Source: Hyparrhenia diplandra (Eukaryota; Streptophyta; Magnoliopsida; Poales; Poaceae). Taken from it: DNA of 64,000 nt. The notes under the pieces were generated by a model. That model saw only the letters and a list, made by a program, of their open reading frames with translations. It searched no databases and had not been told where the DNA came from. The translations under genes and the position numbers were made by a program. Position 1 is the first letter of the stretch, and each line of letters starts with the position of its first letter. Location: positions 1 through 64,000 of the forward strand of contig JADLZK010000264.1 in NCBI GenBank assembly GCA_015847255.1, written 5' to 3'. Shown here one piece after another: positions 1 to 12,475 of the stretch.

Positions 1-1584
1 GATTCCACAACCACCAAAAAAGTCTAGCACCAATTACTATAGCGGTTTGGCTTCTCTCTGTTTTGAGTTCGCACCTAATGTCACATCGAGAAATATATAT
101 TAACAGCTTGGGAATGCAATGTAATTGATCCTACCATCGTCCTAACCTATCCACCCTAACTTCCTATGTACCTTTCGTTTCATTCTCCTTCTTTTTTCGA
201 TGCGTAGGTAAACCACGTAGAGATTTTTGATGGGATTCAAGGTTTCACTCTAAACAAGTGCTACTTTGAGGCCTATGACAAGTGATTCTTAGAAAAACTC
301 TCTAATGGTCCACTTGTTCAAATTTAGGTTCTCTCTAGGGTGAGGCATTTGATTCCACAACCACCAAAAAGTCTAGCTTCGATTCTATAGCCGGATTGGA
401 AACTTCTCTTTGTTTTGAGTCGCACCTAATGTCACATCCGAAATATATATTAACAGGTTGGGGAATGCAATGTAATTGATCCTACCATCGTCTAACCTAT
501 CCACCTAACTTTCTATGTACCTTTTGGTGCCATTCCCCTTCTTGTATCGATGCAGACGTAGGTCGATCTGAGAGATTTTTGATGGGATTCCAAGATTTCA
601 CTCTAAACAAGTGCTACTTTGAGGCCTATGACAAGTGATTCATAGAAAAACTCTCTAATGGTCCACTTGTTCAAATTTAGGTTCTCTAGGGTGAGGCATT
701 TGATTCCACAACCACCAAAAAAAAAGTCTAGCTCGATTCTATAGCGGATTAGAAACTTCTCTTTGTTTTGAGTTTCGTTTGAAATCGGCGGCAACACTCC
801 CTTATGTCACATCTTGAAACATATTAACGGTTCGGGAACGCAATTTAATTGATCCTACCATCATCTAACCTATGCACCCTAACTTCCTATGTACCTTTCG
901 TAATCGTTCCCCTTCTTGTTTCGGATGCGTAGTGGCGACCCACGTAGATTTTCGATGGAATTCGAAGATTTCACTCTAAACAAGTGCTCAATTGGGCCTA
1001 TGACAAGTGATTCTTAGAAAAAAAAATCTCTAATGGTCCACTTGTTCAGATTTAGGTTCTCTTGGGTGAGGCATTTGAGGTTTAAGCGCAAAAAGTCAAG
1101 CTCGATTCTATAGCGGATTGGAAACTTCTCTTTTGTTTTGAGTTCGCCTAATGTCACATCCGAAACATATATTAACGGTTGGGAATGCAATGTAATTGAT
1201 CCTACCATCGTATAACCTATCCACCCTAACTTCCTATGTACCTTTCGTGTCATTCTCTTTCTTGTTTCGATCGTAGGTCGACACGAAGATTTTCGATTGG
1301 ATTCAAGGTTTCACTCTAAACAAGTGCTACTTTGAGGCCTATGACAAGTGATTCTTAGGAAAACTCTCTAATGGTCCACTTGTTCAAATTTAGGTTCTCT
1401 AGGATGAGGCATTTGATTCCACAACCACCAAAAGTCTAGCTCGATTCTATAGCCGAATTGGAAACTTCTCTTTGTTTTTAGTTTACGCTGAGAATGTTGG
1501 CAAAGACTCCTAATATCACATCTAGAAATATATATTAACGGTTCGGGAATGCAATGTAATTGATCCTACCATCATCTAACGTAT
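1..1584. repeat. Satellite-like tandem array, ~350 bp unit
   Basis: Four and a half head-to-tail copies are visible. Units begin at 1, 351, 702, 1077 and 1415 at the anchor gattccacaaccacca (degenerate in the fourth copy), giving periods of 350, 351, 375 and 338. Other landmarks in every copy are cctatgacaagtgattc, gatcctaccatc and cttcctatgtaccttt. Copies differ by many substitutions and small indels, so the array is not freshly amplified. The fifth copy is cut at 1584 by element A and resumes at 47892. I see no coding function; short minus-strand frames recur only because the repeat recurs. Grass subtelomeric satellites such as rice TrsA have a similar unit length, but I cannot confirm identity from the sequence. 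Confidence 0.85.
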
Positions 1585-3354
1585 TGTTGACACCTGATAT
1601 AGCATAATATTATTAGTCAATTAAACATGAAATAAAGGCTTAAGATAGATATCAACATAAGTCTAGGGGTCTAACTAATATATTTCCACAAGTTTTGGTA
1701 TTCTATGACTTTGCAAGGACTAACAGAGAAAAGCGATAAGAGCGTGTGAGAATCGAAGAGTTTACATCCCTCGATGACAAGACTTAACCGTGAAGTAACT
1801 CAACCCAAAATGTGGACTAAACCACTCTAGAAGATACCGAGAAGACACCAAGAGAAGGGAGATCACGTTGTGATCTCATCCCTGGCGACCGCCGGGGAAA
1901 ATTAGGCCGCCCGGGGTGGTCGCCCTGGCCTGACTTTTGTATGTCGGTTTACCACCGACCATGAGGTTATATCTACACCGTTATTGGTGGTCGGTTTGAT
2001 CCAAGGGTCCCTGTTCATCGCCAAGTGCTATATAAGAAGACCACGACCCCGGGGCTAGACCCCAAGTCATTGTCAATTCATACCTGAGTTCATCTCAACT
2101 CACATCAAGTCCAACCAAGTCTATACCCGAGCCCTAGTTCATCATATTAGAAGTAGTTAGCTACCTAGCTAGTTCTAGAGGAAGTGAAGTTCATCTTGGA
2201 TTCCCGATAGTCAAGAAGTAGCGGGAGCACCGTTCTCGTGGCTTCTCTCTTGTATTCGATCCGTAAGTATTATTGTCGGAATACAATTGATATGACTTCG
2301 ACCGTATAATGATTATATTCTTATTGATATGTATCCATGCATGCTATAGTTATATATTTAGTTTAGTGAGTTTGTCTTATATCTTATGCATGGAATCGTA
2401 TAGCATCCACTTAGATGATCACTATGTGGGTGATAAGCAATGTGTAAACGTGGTGTTTATATAACGTTTATCTGCGATTGCACCCTACATTCGGAGGCGT
2501 GTGCTAGATCGCGGGAGTGACAGTCCTGTTGAGTCCTTTGGAGTCCACCCTCCGAACGATAGGCTATGTTGAGCCATAATTACGGTGATGATCAAGTTTT
2601 GTCCTTGATTGTCATTGGTAATGCTTTTACCATGTGTAGATGTATTGCAACCTTGCCATGATAGCTAGATGTATTTGCACTAATTGTAGTATTCATTGGC
2701 ATATAATTAGAGTATCTTAGGAATATTCTTTCTATTCTTTCTATAACATGTTAATAGCTCGTATGATACTAGTAGCATATGATGATTTTAGACTTGGGTA
2801 GTTATCAATTATTATTTATCTTTATCTTGTGACTTATCCTGTTATGAGTAATGTTAGATGCATATGGCTACTCGCATTATACAACCGCAAGTGGATCTCA
2901 AGTAAATCATAAACTAAATCATTAGACACATCTCTCTCTACTTTCCATAGACTCCCTTCCCCGTGGTAAAATATAAATACGATACGGATTACTCCCGGTG
3001 AAGTGCTACGATGGTATTTCTATCTCGTGCGCTTTGCGAGATATCATGTTCATTCTTTATCAAGGCCTATCAAGAATACCATACCCGCATTTCTTAGAGC
3101 GTTATTGCTAGGGTGACAGAACTAGTGTGTAGGTAATGCCTAGAAATGAGTGGTATACCTTGAGTACATATCCTAGTGAGATTAACTCCACTATGGATAA
3201 TGATACTAAGATTACACCCCACAACTAACACTTTGCCTAATTCCGCCTTTGTTGTATCGTGAGATTAATTCCACATCCAAGCTAACATGACTAGATAGAT
3301 ACCTCATATATTTCCTTCGCCTTCCTAATTTGGATCGTGTAAGAAATATCAACA
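1585..3354 (+). repeat. Left LTR of element A (1770 bp)
   Basis: TG...CA bounded (tgttgacacc ... atatcaaca) and matched along its length by the right LTR pieces. It contains a TATA box at 2029, a GTAAGTATT donor-like site at 2263, and a U5 hairpin near 3021-3042 that is scrambled compared with the clean copy in B and D. Confidence 0.9.
2029..2036 (+). promoter_or_regulatory. TATA box of element A left LTR
   Basis: The sequence gctatataagaaga is conserved in the right LTR (12936-12943) and, as tatataac or tatataag, in B (36359, 43486) and H (55552). It lies 20-40 bp upstream of the conserved leader cctaa/ccctaagtcatt, so it is the likely core promoter for the genomic RNA. Confidence 0.7.
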
Positions 3355-3671
3355 AGCATTTCGCGCCGTTCTTTCTGGAAGGGCGTTAGTCAAAACTTAA
3401 AAAGTGTTTTTCTAGCTACATAAGTTATCCTAGCTTCGTTCCCAACTTTCCTAATTTGGAAAGGTGCTAGTCACAAACTTTAACCACTAGTTTAGTTTTT
3501 CATAGTGCTGTTTCTAACTTTCCTAGTTTAGAAAGGGTGCTATCCAAAACTTAAACACAACATACATGGAAATAAGAGAGATCACTTACATCACATAATG
3601 CATTGAGAACCCATTATCACATACTCAAACAGGTTCAACCCTGTTTTCTATTTGTTTTTTATTTTATGCAG
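2263..3671 (+). other. Candidate leader intron of element A (LTR donor to pre-gag acceptor)
   Basis: A consensus donor GTAAGTATT at 2263 in the LTR (also at 21731 in the right LTR, and at 36597 and 43716 in B) can pair with a strong acceptor at 3669-3671: a T-rich run followed by ttttatgcag, nine bases before the gag ATG at 3681. Removing 1409 nt would delete the LTR end and primer site and put gag near the cap. This is an inference from sequence. In B the matching acceptor reads atgcgg, so B may have lost it. Confidence 0.4.
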
Positions 3672-3680
3672 GGAAATTGT
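3355..3680 (+). other. Element A primer-site region and 5' untranslated leader
   Basis: The LTR end is followed by agcatttcgcgccg, a damaged version of the agcatttctggcgccg seen in B, so the tRNA-Asp primer site is recognisable only by position. The leader carries the module (a/t)ctttcctaattt-ggaaagg(g)tgct twice (about 3449-3472 and 3517-3543). I see no coding sequence here. Confidence 0.6.
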
Positions 3681-6608
3681 ATGAATTGGAACCGTCCAGA
3701 TAGTTTTATAGAAGATCCCGAAAGATTAATCGAGACAAGGCCGAGCAAAACTCAGACAAACACCAGCACTTACATCATCTTTGTTGGTATTTGTTATGCC
3801 CACAGAAATATTGAAGATTGTATAATCCGCAAGCGCACGGATACCGTTGTAGCCTTCACCTGGAGGGTTTTAAATATCGTATCCACAGGGAAACATGTGA
3901 GGGAGACTAAGATCTAATCTTAACCTAGAGTAGCACAAGACCTAAGAAGGTTAAAAGTATAGAGATGATTACTAAGATATCTAATCCTACTCGTAGTAAA
4001 CTTGCCTTCTCTTTGTTCTATCCAGGGGACATCACATAGGGAGAAACACCAACAAAGGATGATTCGTCTAGAGATAAATCCCACGAGTCCTCTGAGACGG
4101 GATGGGGAATACAAAGGATCAACGACACCCCAACTAGTTGGTCATCCAACTAGGGGGCTATCACAAATCGTGATCTACCACCAATCCGGAATATAGGATG
4201 AATCTAACGAGATACCCGAGCCCAAACACCACGCTTTGCACTACGAATATTATTTTAACCTAATGCACTAGATTAAAGTACTCAAAAGAGACCAGCGGAT
4301 CAGGAGAAGAACAATATAGACAATAATGCTTACTAAAAGAAGAAGTAGATTACCGAGTAACTCCAAGTGTAGGTTAACTTCCGCCGAGGTATAAGTTGTA
4401 GAGGTAGCACCCGACAGCCGGCACCTCCTCGGGTTCCTTCCCTCTCTATCTCTCTTATTGTAAAGACTAGATCTAATGAGATCTAATCCCTCTTGAATAC
4501 TAGCTCATCTAGTTCTAGTTCTAGTTCTAGACCTAGGGGAGACTCGGGGGCCTCGCACATTGATAATGAATGATAATGAATTAGGGTTTCACCTAGGGGT
4601 CGGGGGGTCTTGTTATATAGCCCGAAGGATTCACCACAGCCCTTGGATCAAACCGACCTTGATAGACGGACTAGATTGCTCCTCAATGGCGGTTGTAACC
4701 GACCTAGGAAGCGGGGCCCCGACCGGCCCCCCACAAGAGGGCGGCCGCATGGTCATGGCACAGGGCGGCCGTGGGCCCACCTTGGTCTTTGAGCCCAAGC
4801 CACCACGGTTGCGTAGATCTTGTCGATAGCTTTCCAGAGAGGGGTGGTTCACCGAAAACGGAGTCGGGATGAGAAAGTTATGGCCGTTTTAGTGAACTCG
4901 CGCTCTGTAGTTGATATCTTTTGATTACGGACTCGAATATAGCGAACAATATATCCGTTTCGATCGTCTCGACAAGCTCTTTGCAATGGTTCCATCTTGG
5001 AATATGTTTAAAACATGTTTATGCTTCATATGCCTTGCAAACTCTAGGCTTTTTCCTGTTTAATCCCTCGAAAATATATAGATCACCAAAACTCATGGAA
5101 TTATGTTAGTCAAGCCCCTAAACTATATTGATATTCATTTTAAGCCCTTATTTTCATTTTAAAAACCTCTATATTTTATGCTATAAGAGATATCAACAAT
5201 CATCATCTTCGAGACACCAAGACCTTTTGATTTGGACGTTGATCAAGTTTGGCGAAGCTTATCACTGAATTTCGGGCTATGGCTACCAAGACACCTCGTG
5301 AGTTCTCAACTCCTACCATGGACAACATTCTCACCGGGTCCGAAGGGAGAAGTTGGAGACAATGGCTTTGAGCTTAAGCCAGGGCTCATCAACATGGTGC
5401 AATCTAGCCAATTCCGTGGAAAGGCACATGAAGACGGCGAGTGCTTATCTCCAACACTTCTCGGAGATTTGCGGTACTTTTACTATGAAGGACTTATCCA
5501 GAGACGCCATATTGTTGCGCCTCTTCCCATTCTCACTATTGGGAAAGGCAAAGCAATGGTTCTATGCTACGAAAGAGAACAATACAACATGGGATTTATG
5601 TTCCACAGCCTTTCTTGCCAAGTTCTTCCCTATAGGCAAGACGAATGCCTTGAGAGGGAAGATATCCAATTTCCAACAGCAACATGATGAATCTGTCCCG
5701 GAAGCGTGGGAACGTTTCCAAGAATATATTTCAGAATGTCCACATCATGGGATGGAGAAGTGGCTGTTGATGCAAACTTTCTATCACGGGTTTGTTCCTA
5801 GTGCTCGTGAGATGATGGATGCTGCAGCAAGAGGTGCTTTCTTATCACTTACACTAACCAATGCTACAGAGCTTGTGGAGAAGATGGCTTCCAACCAAGG
5901 TTGGAGTGAAGAGCGTCAACCCCGCAAAGAGAGGAATGCACCAATTGAAAAAGAGGTAGATATGCTATCTGCCAAAATGGACCTAATCATGAAGAAGCTT
6001 GAGGATAGAGATCCTTAACCCAAGGCAGTCATGCAAATCCAAGATTCCCACATGACATGTGAAGAATGTGGAAACATAGGCCACACTGGCAGGAATTGCC
6101 CAGAGATTGTGGAGGACATCAACTTCATTAATAACAACAACAATAATTTCCGTCCTCAACAGAATCAAGGTTGGAACCAACAGAGGCCCAACTACCAAGG
6201 TAATAATCAAGGTAATAATTTTAATTACAATCAACCTTCCTAGAGAGACCTAGTTCTTAACCAAGGCAAAGCTATGGAAAATCTGTCTAGGAAGATAGTT
6301 TCCAATGATAAAGCTCTAGAACTTATTAATACAAGAATGGAAAGTTTTTCTTCTGCTATTAAAAATCAGCACAACTTTAATAAGATGATAGAATCTCAGA
6401 TTTCTCAACTTGCGACATCTATTCCACTAACCACACCGGGGAAAGATTTCGGGCCGGTAGGAAGAATTAGTATTTGCAAATCTTGTCGACATCTTTAATG
6501 CAGGTCACTACTATAGAGAGACCTCAGGGAGCTGCTAGTTGGATGACTCGATGCCACCCAAAAAGGAAGATCCAGGAAGGCCAGTCATTACTATCCAGAT
6601 AGGACCGC
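3681..6608 (+). pseudogene. gag: Element A gag (first half of gag-pro), broken
   Basis: Structural Gag of an Athila-like element. The ATG at 3681 starts MNWNRPDSFIEDPERLIETR, nine bases after a splice-acceptor-like CAG. The frame is cut at 3782 by a solo LTR and resumes at 5199. The Gag core lies at about 5353-6018, with the motifs LINMVQ, HLQHFSEICGTF, FPFSLLGKAKQWFYA and HHGMEKWLLMQTFYHG. A frame change occurs near 5350-5400 and a TAA ends the frame at 6016. The same frame family continues with a zinc knuckle C-X2-C-X4-H-X4-C (from 6058), an Asn/Gln-rich stretch, then a TAG at 6241 and the conserved SRKIVSNDKALELINTRM segment from 6274. At 6609 a Copia solo LTR interrupts. No product can be expected. 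Confidence 0.82.
3782..5198 (-). mobile_element. Solo LTR of an Athila-like family (minus strand), inside A gag
   Basis: Read on the minus strand it starts TGTTGATATCTC and ends AATACCAACA. The start and the internal motifs (ataaaatatagagg, aagggcttaaaatgaatatcaa) match the LTR of B, and the end matches the LTR of H. There is no internal region and no second LTR. The flanks share catcatctt, so the exact TSD is blurred by a short CAT repeat; flanking gag sequence is otherwise contiguous. A minus-strand TATA (ctatataaca) lies at 4612-4620 and the U5 hairpin at 3825-3842 is intact. Confidence 0.83.
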
Positions 6609-8900
6609 TGTAGGGTCGAGATGGGGACTAGAGGGGGGTGAATAGTCCTTTCTAAAACTAATTGCGCCGGCTAAACAAATATAATGCGGAATTGAAACTA
6701 TTCGTTTAGCCAAGACTTCACCCCTCTAGCTATGACTCTAAATCACCTCACAAAAGATCCTACACAAAGTAAATGAGGTGATAAGCCTAGCTTGAGCTCC
6801 TAACCATTTCTATTACAAGGTTACACAAACCTATGCACTAGTACTTCCAACAAGGGTGAGCTCCTACACAATTCTAATGAGCAAAAGCACAAAGCCAAAC
6901 CTAAGCTCACTAGATGCACTAAGGACAAGGCGACACACGCCTAACCCAAAGGCTCAAATTACTTAGCTACACAAACTAAGCAAAGCAACTAACAAGCTAC
7001 ACAAGCTAGTAATTGCAAGAGCTACTCCACAAGCACAAGCACAAGGTATATATGAATGTAAATACAAAGCTTGTGATTTGGAGAATGCAAACCACCGAGA
7101 GAAGAGTAGACAAGTTGACACCGGTGATTTTTTATCGAGGTATCGGGAAGCTTGCCAACTTCCCCTACTCCTCGTTGTGTCGACCAACACCTTGGGTGGT
7201 TCCTTTGGTGTTTCACCTAGATGGTTCTTGATTGTGATTCTCCGATCACTTGCCCCTCAAGGCACGCCCGCAAGGCACCACAAGACACCACTCTCAAGTG
7301 AGCCTCTCAAGGCACCCAAGACACCACACGCACAAGGGAGGTACTCACCGACACGCTCTAGTAGTGTCGCTCTTCGCGATCCCCGCGAGGTGAGCACGAA
7401 CCTCCCACAAATCCTCCTTCGAGCACCGCACAATCTCCGTTGCGTGCTTCACGAAGTCTCTTGCCACCAAGCCGTCTAGGAGGTGGCAACCTCCAAGAGA
7501 AACAAGCACACCGGCTTGCAACACGATCACCTAGTGCCACGAATGCGATCTCTCAACGCGAATGCACTAGAATCACTCCTCACTTTGATTTGGATGAACT
7601 CTATCAATCACAAGTGAGTGGGAGGGCTCTCAAGCACCACAACACAAGCCACCAAGGCCCAAGTGTGCTCAACAACCGACCAAAGCCGGCCACCCCATCT
7701 ATTTATAGCCACAAGCCAAAAAGAGGAGTTGAGTGTACGCCGACTGGCCGGCCAGGGACGCACCGGCCGGACTCACCGGCGAGTCGGTCCAGCGTCCGGC
7801 CGCTTCCTTCCGAAGGCGTCGGTCAAGCGGACAAGGCCATCGGGCCCCACAGCTAACGGCAACTTCGAGCGTCCGGTCAGAGCTTCCGGTGGTGCGTCCG
7901 GTCGATCCCCGACGACGACCCCGAAAACAAGCTCTCTGGAATTCTGATCGGAACCACTGACCGGAGCGTCCGGTCAGTGCGTCCGGTCGGCTTCTCCAGT
8001 GCGTCCGGTCGCCCTTTTCCTGCGAAACTCCGTCGCCTTTGCTTCGACATGCTATCCAACAAGTATACCAACTTGAGCACGAGGAATAGCATGTTTTCAC
8101 CACCACGATGCATCCGGCGCAATAGAAAATATGCAACTCATTTTTCGAAAGCGCGAATCCGCCTCGCAAGCTCGGCGGGGAGGATGAGCGGTTCCCAACC
8201 CCAACTCAACCCCCGCAATCACCGCCGCCTTTGCAAATGTGCCAACACCACCAAGTGTACATCACCATGTGCATGTGTGTTAGCATTTTCACAATCATTT
8301 CAAAGGACGGGTTAGCTATTAGCACGCCACTCGATCCTAACACATCGCAAAGTTAGATCGCTCAAGTGGTACTAGATGACCGATATGCAAACAAGTTTGC
8401 CCCTCTTGATAGTACGGCCATCTATCCTAAACCCGGTCATAAACTTCTCTAAGCACCAATGACCGGCGAAATGAAATGCCCTATAGGTTATACCTTTGCC
8501 TTGCGCATTTCCATTCCGCTCCATCTCCAAGTGTCGATGCAACACATGCACCAACACGATCACCAAATGATATGATCCACTTCATATCATCTTGACCTCA
8601 CTTGCTCTTCACCGTTGCGTCGGTCCGTCGGCGCCAAGTCTTGCCCAAGCTTCACCGCCTCGCGGTCCATCGCTTTACTGCCTCGACTTGCCCTTCACAC
8701 TTGCAACCGGTCCATCAAGTCAAGCCTTGTCTTGATCTTCACCACCTTGGTCACATGACTCCATGTCATGTCTCATATGCAATAAAGCTCCTCCATTGCA
8801 TCATCACATGTGAACTAATCTCCTGTGTATTATCTCAATCACACATTATTAGTTCACCTAATGTTGTCACTCAATTACCAAAAACCAAAGGGACCTTTCA
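6609..8900 (-). mobile_element. Solo LTR of a SIRE/Maximus-type Copia element (minus strand)
   Basis: On the minus strand it begins TGAAAGGTCCCTTTGG, continues with a ttggtaattgagtgacaac-type start, and ends in a C-rich caccccc segment followed by CCCTACA, as SIRE/Maximus LTRs do. Flanks are accgc (6604-6608) and acagc (8901-8905), a 5-bp TSD with one change. Element A sequence is contiguous across the site when compared with B. A minus-strand TATA (CTATAAATAG) lies at 7699-7708; six copies of gcgtccgg (7792-8008) sit just upstream of it in LTR orientation. Open frames inside are not supported as genes. Confidence 0.85.
7699..7708 (-). promoter_or_regulatory. TATA box of the Copia solo LTR
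   Basis: CTATAAATAG on the minus strand. The cluster of CCGGACGC motifs at 7792-8008 lies about 85-300 bp upstream, the same arrangement as in the LTR of Copia element I. Confidence 0.6.
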
Positions 8901-8905
8901 ACAGC

Positions 8906-10126
8906 ACACCTTCGATAATGCTCTATGTGACTTGGACCAAGCGTGAACATAATGCCTAAGGTAATTTATGAAAAGATTAATGGTGAACCACTTTGTTATA
9001 CAAACATGTGCTTGCAGCTAGCAGATCAGTCGCTATGCTATCCCAAGGGGATGCTTGAAGACGTGTGTGTGGGAATTAGAGGCTCTTACGTACTAGCGGA
9101 CTTCGCAGTTGTGGAAACCGGAGGAAACGAAAAAAATCGACGATCATACTTGGTCGACCATTCCTATGCTCTTTCCTAAAGCTATCATCTATGCATGGGC
9201 GGTGCGAAGATTTGTTTCAACATTAACGGGAGAAAGGAGAAGTTCAACTTCAAGAACAAGGTACATACCTCTCCTACTCACCCACAATGGTCTTACTCAT
9301 ATTTGTCAGAACCAAAGATAGACACCTACAACAAGAATAGAAGAAAGAATCGTAACAGAGATACAAGAAGGCACGCGACCTACAAAGGTGATGGTAGTTA
9401 ACAATGTAAGTTCTGAAAATGACCATCTACTTCCATCTCCTATGCCAGTAAACAAGATGATCCAGGTACTCCTACCATCACATGCTTAATTAATTGTTTA
9501 ACTTTCTATAATACATTCTCGCGATTACGGGGTCCGGAATTAACTTAATGGCAAAAGTAACATATGAATTACTATTTGGAAAATTGCCATTGCAACCAAT
9601 ATTTGTGCAGCTACAGATGGCAGACCAATCATACAGGATTCCAGAAGGGATTGCTAAAGACGTACCAGTCAAGATCATGGACCACTATGTTCTCACTGAC
9701 TTTGTAGTCATGGACATGGGGAAGGAAGAAGATCCTCCAATAGTGCTTGGGAGACCATTCCTCAACACTACATGTGCAATCATCTACATCCATACGGGAG
9801 AGATACACTTCCAGTTCCCTACAGAATAGGTACGTGTATATTTCAATAGTTATAATGATTATACGAAACCAAAAAAGAGCAGGTCAGCTCGTCGTTGCCA
9901 AAGGAGGCAGTGGATTAAAGATTCAGAAGAAGATAAGGTAAGTAAAGAGGTTAAAGCCCTTACACCTGATACATCCATGGAGAAAGAAGAATCAACCACT
10001 CTAGAGAAGAGTCCACCAGCTAAGCTAAAGTGGAGAAAGAAAAAGACATCTCCCAGATCATCATCAGAAGAGACAATAGAATCATCAGTGCCACCGATTG
10101 TGACAACTGATATACCCTGGGAGTAA
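8906..10126 (+). pseudogene. pro: Element A tandem protease region, broken
   Basis: Continuation of the A gag-pro frame after the Copia solo LTR. The first retropepsin-like domain has its active-site region damaged by a TGA just after LCDLDQA, then reads PKVIYEKINGEPLCYTNMCL from 8949 and breaks near 9120. A second domain (9548-9829) has FGKLPLQP, ADQSYRIPEGIAKDVPVKI and the flap-like VLGRPFLNTTCAI; its own catalytic triad region near 9530 is frameshifted. The tail to the TAA at 10124-10126 ends in DIPWE exactly as in B. The order and spacing of the two domains match B, so the duplication predates the split of A and B. No reverse transcriptase follows. Confidence 0.8.
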
Positions 10127-12475
10127 AGAGCAGAACTAGAAGTCCTGTTCGGAGGACTCTAAACGTCGAATCCTTGCCGAAAGGTAACTTCGGTAAGTTA
10201 TCCATATTTAAAATTCCCCGCATTGCATATTTATTCTTTCCATATCATGTTTATCTTTTAGCATCTTATATATGCATTTGAAAATAACAAAAATATTTTA
10301 TGCTTTGTTCTGTGAAAACCTTAATGCCCCATGCTAATATCCCCGAGGCTTAAACACCTCTAGGCTATTTCTTTGTGGTGGCATAAAAAAAAAAAAAAAA
10401 AAAAAAAATAAAAATATAAATACTTTTATCTTTTTCTTGCATATAAATATATATATATATATATATATGAAAATCAAAAAAATATATTTTCTTAAGCAAT
10501 GTGGCTAACCTCTAATGCTTAATCAAGTTCCACTAGCTTTGTTGTCTAATTGAATTCAGCGGGAGGAGAGACATGCTAGGTGCCACCCTTGTCGCCAACT
10601 ACCTCAACCTCTACATAAAAAACCACATTTCAATCCCGGCTTGGGGAATGCACTTGATTATCCCGATAAGTATCTTACTATCTATATTATAGTATTCATA
10701 TTATTAGTTTAATATTTGGTTTGCTATAGAGTTTGTTAAGAGTCTAGTTTTATAAAGTCTAGTTGTTTGAAGAGTCTTTTGTAAGAGTGTGAATAAAATG
10801 ATCAAGAGAGAGTGTACACCAGTTTGCTTTTGCTCAAGTAAAATAAAACCCAAAATCTACCAACATGGAGATGATGAATAGTTGCTCCGCCGTAATACTT
10901 TTCTAGTACCAAGCTTTCAAGCTTAATTTCTCTTGAGCTCCATTTGCAAGATTACTTTAACTTGAGATTTACTCTAAACCTGAAACATGTGGGTTGCAAA
11001 TGCTTGCTCTAAAGTCTAGGTAATTGACGGATATGATATATAAGATAGTCCGATTTTGCTATTGATCTTACTCCTAGTGACACTAGATTTACGGAGATTT
11101 ATATTTTGAAAATTTAAAATGCACATGATAAGGTCCTATGTGACAGAGTGTTTAAACCTCCTACCACAGACCATATATACATGCTCCCTAGATTAGGAAA
11201 ACCTTTTGAGATATATATAGGTCGCTTGCTTGCTTTACATTGAGTTTGTTCAATCTTTGTTGACCCTTAGAAACTTGTCATGCTGATCATGTTCACTCCA
11301 CTCCACCTCATTTCATCTCACTACATCCACTTCACTCGACTCCATTCACCTATATACTATTTGCACCCTGGAATTACACATCCACTATATATACATACCA
11401 CTATCCATTTCACTCTAGCCACCAAAAATGTTCTACTCCTATCTGGGGAAAGAGCAACCAAAAATATTCCCTATACCCATTTACTCATTCATTTCTAGCC
11501 AAAATCTTACAGAAGCTCCATTATTTCTGTCTATCTCTCAAAAGTTATTACAAAAAGAGATTTGGGTTGTAGATTAAAAAAAATATAGAGAATAAAAGGG
11601 AGATGAAAATTGGACAAGTGTCCTACGGGCGAGTAGAGCCTGCCTCCCTAAGAAAAAAGAAAGAATAAAGGAGAGTTAAAAAATGGACAAGTGTAAAATT
11701 TGAAAACAATGGGTACTTAGATGCTTGCCTCTCCATAAAAGAAAAATAAAGATAGAAAGAGATACAACCCAGGTTCTCTCAAAGTTTCCAAATTCCAAAA
11801 GAGAGAAGATTCCTCAAGGAGCAAAAGTAAGCTTTCTCCTCATTCATTCCATACACCTTACTATATTCCCTACCATATTCTATCCATACACATGCACCAC
11901 TTGATCAGTGTGACTCGTGACTTTGGATCCATTGCTTGAATTTACAATATATATGCTTAGTAAGTAAATATAATTTCTCCTACCTATGAGCTCCAGATAT
12001 AAGCCTTAGATATAGGGTGGGAGAGAAGAAGGCATAGTGTGCTCCTGCCTTAGCCAAAAATACCACATATTATGAGAGAAAGGCAAAACATCCTTATTGC
12101 CTTAGAGAGGATCTACAAATACCACACATGAGAGACTAGAGAGAGTCATACTAGGAACTTTGAGTTTTATTTGAAAACCAGCAAAAACTCCAGAAGGACA
12201 GTTGAACAAAAGAGTTTGAGATACAGTGCTTGACTTGACTGTTCTATCTTTCAATTACCCAAGATTGAAGAAAAGGTTATAAATTAAACCCCGAAAGGTA
12301 AAAGGTAATATGGGTAAGTTGAAGGTTGATAAAATTTATTCTAGAGAAGAATTTTGTTTGAAAGCATGTGTACTCTTAAGGTATGAAAGCGTTGTAGCAA
12401 CTCCTGATCCAAGTAGTTAATATATAATATCATGTGTCTTGTTAGGGACTAGCAAGAGGTAATCTTGTGGGAGCT
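10127..12475 (+). other. Element A long 3' untranslated region and polypurine tract
   Basis: About 2.3 kb without coding potential, alignable by eye to 40822-43053 in B and about 52650-54973 in H. Shared landmarks: an internal gcttgggg motif at 10640, gatgatgaatagttgctc at 10871, the palindromic module ggacaagtgtcc at 11612, and gagagaagaaggcatagtg near 12020. It also holds a poly-A run at 10386-10408 and an (AT)n run at about 10446-10468. The polypurine tract just before the right LTR (aatcttgtgggagct) is weaker than in B and H. Confidence 0.7.

Noticed and set aside
603..1253. Repeated short minus-strand frames sharing ...ENLNLNKWTIR...
   Set aside because: They come from the tandem repeat unit itself; the frame is broken in other copies.
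1..1584. CRISPR-like array
   Set aside because: Unit of about 350 bp without short repeat/spacer alternation, in a plant genome context.
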